A stretch of DNA of 64,000 bases, from assembly GCF_016801775.1 (NCBI RefSeq), contig NZ_CP069004.1:3162001-3226000 (forward strand), written 5' to 3'. Numbering within the stretch: the first letter of the stretch is position 1; every line of letters begins with the position of its first letter. A program made the position numbers and the translations under genes. Positions 62,697 to 64,000 of this stretch are shown one piece after another. The DNA is from Sulfitobacter mediterraneus. Its GTDB lineage: Bacteria > Pseudomonadota > Alphaproteobacteria > Rhodobacterales > Rhodobacteraceae. The notes below the pieces were generated by a model. The model had not been told where the DNA came from and ran no database searches. It saw nothing but the letters and a program-made list of their open reading frames with translations.

Positions 62697-63455
62697 CTAC
62701 CCCAAGGCCAACGACTGAAGCCAGCGCCCGGCGGTCAGCACGGCCTGTGTTGCCGGAGCCTCTTTGCCAGCATCACGCAAGAAGCCGTGCCCTGCACCCG
62801 GCGTCACATGGACGTCGAAGGTTCCAAGTCCATGCAGTATATTGCGGTCATCGGCCAAAGGCTCGCGATCCCCGGTGAGGACAAGGCAGGGTGGTAACCC
62901 TTGCTCCCAACGCGCCGAAAGATCAGGAGCGCCAAGACGCGCATACATCTTTTTGACCGCTGCGGCATCGAGACCGTTTTCCTGGCTTCCCCATTGCTCA
63001 ACAGACGCCCCCGGCGCTGCGCCAAGTGCGGGATAACCCAGCACCAGGGCCTCCGCCAGATCGGAGCAAGCCAAAGCAAGCGCACCACCGGCGCTGTCTC
63101 CGCCGACATAGACTGGTCCTGTTATCCGGCGACACCAGTTGCGGGCATGTCGGGCCTGCGCGGGCCATTTTGTCTCGGGCGCAAGTGGCCAGAGTGGCAG
63201 TATGCAGGTCATTCCGGCGGTCTCAGCGATCCATGCGGCCGGGGCCAGCGCCCGCAAAGGGTGACCGGCGACAAATCCACCGCCATGCCACCAAAGCAGC
63301 GTTGCTGCATTCATGGACGAATGCGAAGGATCAACGATCAATGCACCCTTCACCCGCCGCACGGTAACGCCAGGCGGCAAACAACCGCGCTTCCGCCCTT
63401 CGATCCGGTGAGCGCGTCGTAATGTTTCGGAAGATGCCGTTGCCCAATTCGTCAT
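62697..63455 (-). CDS. alpha/beta hydrolase, hormone-sensitive-lipase-type esterase
   Basis: A 252-residue cytosolic esterase. The oxyanion motif HGGGF appears in WWHGGGFVAGHP, the nucleophile elbow is GGDSAGGALALA, and the catalytic His is in PGAGHGFLRD. The Asp lies in LTGDREPLADD. It belongs to the HSL (bacterial type IV) group acting on short-chain esters. Its 3' end is next to the IS110 remnant, and it is divergent from the GlxA-type regulator, 71 bases away. Confidence 0.88.
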   Translation of the reverse strand: MTNWATASSETLRRAHRIEGRKRGCLPPGVTVRRVKGALIVDPSHSSMNAATLLWWHGGGFVAGHPLRALAPAAWIAETAGMTCILPLWPLAPETKWPAQARHARNWCRRITGPVYVGGDSAGGALALACSDLAEALVLGYPALGAAPGASVEQWGSQENGLDAAAVKKMYARLGAPDLSARWEQGLPPCLVLTGDREPLADDRNILHGLGTFDVHVTPGAGHGFLRDAGKEAPATQAVLTAGRWLQSLALG

Positions 63456-63526
63456 TCGGGACTACTAACCCGACATTGGTCTAGGATGCCAGTAATGACA
63501 GGCACTGTAGGTTTGCTTTTTGCTTT

Positions 63527-64000
63527 ATGATGTCCGTAGATCGCAACAGATATCCCCAGTTCGTTCTAAAACACCCCCCCCGCAAACCTAAGCGAGTGGG
63601 CGTGGTCGTGCTGCGCGGGTTCCCTGCCATGGCATTCGCTGCGTTGATCGAGCCAATTCGCGCGGTAAATGGAATGACGGGACAACCCTTCTACGACCTG
63701 AAGGTGATCGGATGTGACCCCGTTGTTCCATCCTCGGGGGTGCTGTCTGCGCGGCCCGATCTCATCGCGCCGGCGTTGCCAGATATGGATCGTATCATTT
63801 TGTTATCTGGAGGCGATGCAGCAACGGTCGATCTTGCCCCGCTTTTGCCTTGGCTTCGAAAAATGGACAGAATGGGGGCTGAGATAGGGGCCGCCGCAGA
63901 TGGTGCCTTTGCGCTCGCTCGGGCGGGATTGTTGAACAGTCGGCGCTGCGCCGTGCATTGGACCGCGCGCGCCGCTTTTGCGACGCGGTTTCCGGAAATC
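63527..64000 (+). CDS. GlxA-family (DJ-1/PfpI plus AraC) regulator, N-terminal part, cut by window end
   Basis: The reading frame is open from the ATG at 63527 to the window edge, giving 158 residues. VGVVVLRGFPAMAFAALIEP followed by IRAVN is the start of the DJ-1/PfpI-like domain of GlxA-type regulators, with IILLSGGDAAT and GAEIGAAADGAFALARAGLL further on. The usual Cys of active DJ-1 proteins is replaced (AAADGAF), as expected for regulators. The C-terminal AraC helix-turn-helix should lie past the window. It is divergent from the esterase gene. Confidence 0.85.
   Translation, partial: MMSVDRNRYPQFVLKHPPRKPKRVGVVVLRGFPAMAFAALIEPIRAVNGMTGQPFYDLKVIGCDPVVPSSGVLSARPDLIAPALPDMDRIILLSGGDAATVDLAPLLPWLRKMDRMGAEIGAAADGAFALARAGLLNSRRCAVHWTARAAFATRFPEI

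Noticed and set aside
1..64000. CRISPR arrays, rRNA genes, prophage or toxin-antitoxin modules
   Set aside because: No regularly spaced direct repeats, rRNA sequence, phage structural genes or recognisable toxin-antitoxin pairs were seen.

Overview
The window looks like a chromosomal segment of a Roseobacter-clade (Rhodobacteraceae) alphaproteobacterium. Evidence is the overall GC-rich codon use, a class I lysyl-tRNA synthetase, an NDUFS4-type complex I protein, the ybbP/ybbA/tesA arrangement, and a typical set of marine-heterotroph catabolic transporters. It is gene-dense, with many 1-4 base stop/start overlaps, one tRNA gene (Arg, anticodon TCT) and little mobile DNA. No CRISPR array, rRNA operon or intact insertion sequence was seen.

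Layout. 1-4.8 kb: end of an inositol-monophosphatase-family gene, the ybbP-ybbA exporter divergent from tesA, and a SOS-associated peptidase homologue whose catalytic Cys2 is missing. 4.9-16.8 kb: a regulon for reductive pyrimidine breakdown: preT, a methyltransferase, preA, a RutR-type TetR regulator, a beta-ureidopropionase-type hydrolase, two small unknown coupled genes, dihydropyrimidinase and a four-gene NMT1/THI5-type ABC importer. Two near-identical palindromes (TTTACCA-N2-TGGTAAA type) sit before preT and in the rutR/hydrolase divergent region. 16.8-37.6 kb: mostly housekeeping and envelope genes (macro domain, L,D-transpeptidase, cold shock, response regulator, EttA, DUF900 hydrolase, NadD, EamA transporter, PBP4, deacetylase, GNAT, TerB, LysRS, beta-helix protein, outer-membrane protein, UvrB, NDUFS4, tRNA-Arg). 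37.6-46.5 kb: an M24 peptidase/racemase pair, a PotABCD-like ABC transporter with unusually extended permeases and a DUF1330 gene, then creatinase; this suggests uptake and hydrolysis of creatine or a related guanidino compound. 46.6-57.3 kb: CreA-family protein, lytic transglycosylase, a response regulator/histidine kinase pair, a disordered protein, a HemG-like flavodoxin, two convergent class III nucleotide cyclases, a divergent HisA paralogue and an AT-rich exported protein. 57.3-64 kb: an accessory module (IclR regulator, amino-acid-type ABC importer, ThDP enzyme), an IS110-family transposase remnant, an HSL-type esterase and the start of a GlxA-type regulator cut by the window end.

The best-supported system is the pyrimidine regulon. 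RutR, its probable operators, uptake, the PreTA reductase, HydA and the carbamoyl hydrolase together would turn uracil or thymine into beta-amino acids, carbon dioxide and ammonia. Two small unknown proteins and a methyltransferase lie inside it. A second theme is signalling proteins with altered catalytic cores: two response regulators whose C-terminal halves resemble GGDEF domains that have lost the signature, and a HisA-like barrel with altered active-site residues. All assignments come from reading the sequence alone; family names rest on recognised motifs and remembered homologues, not on database searches.
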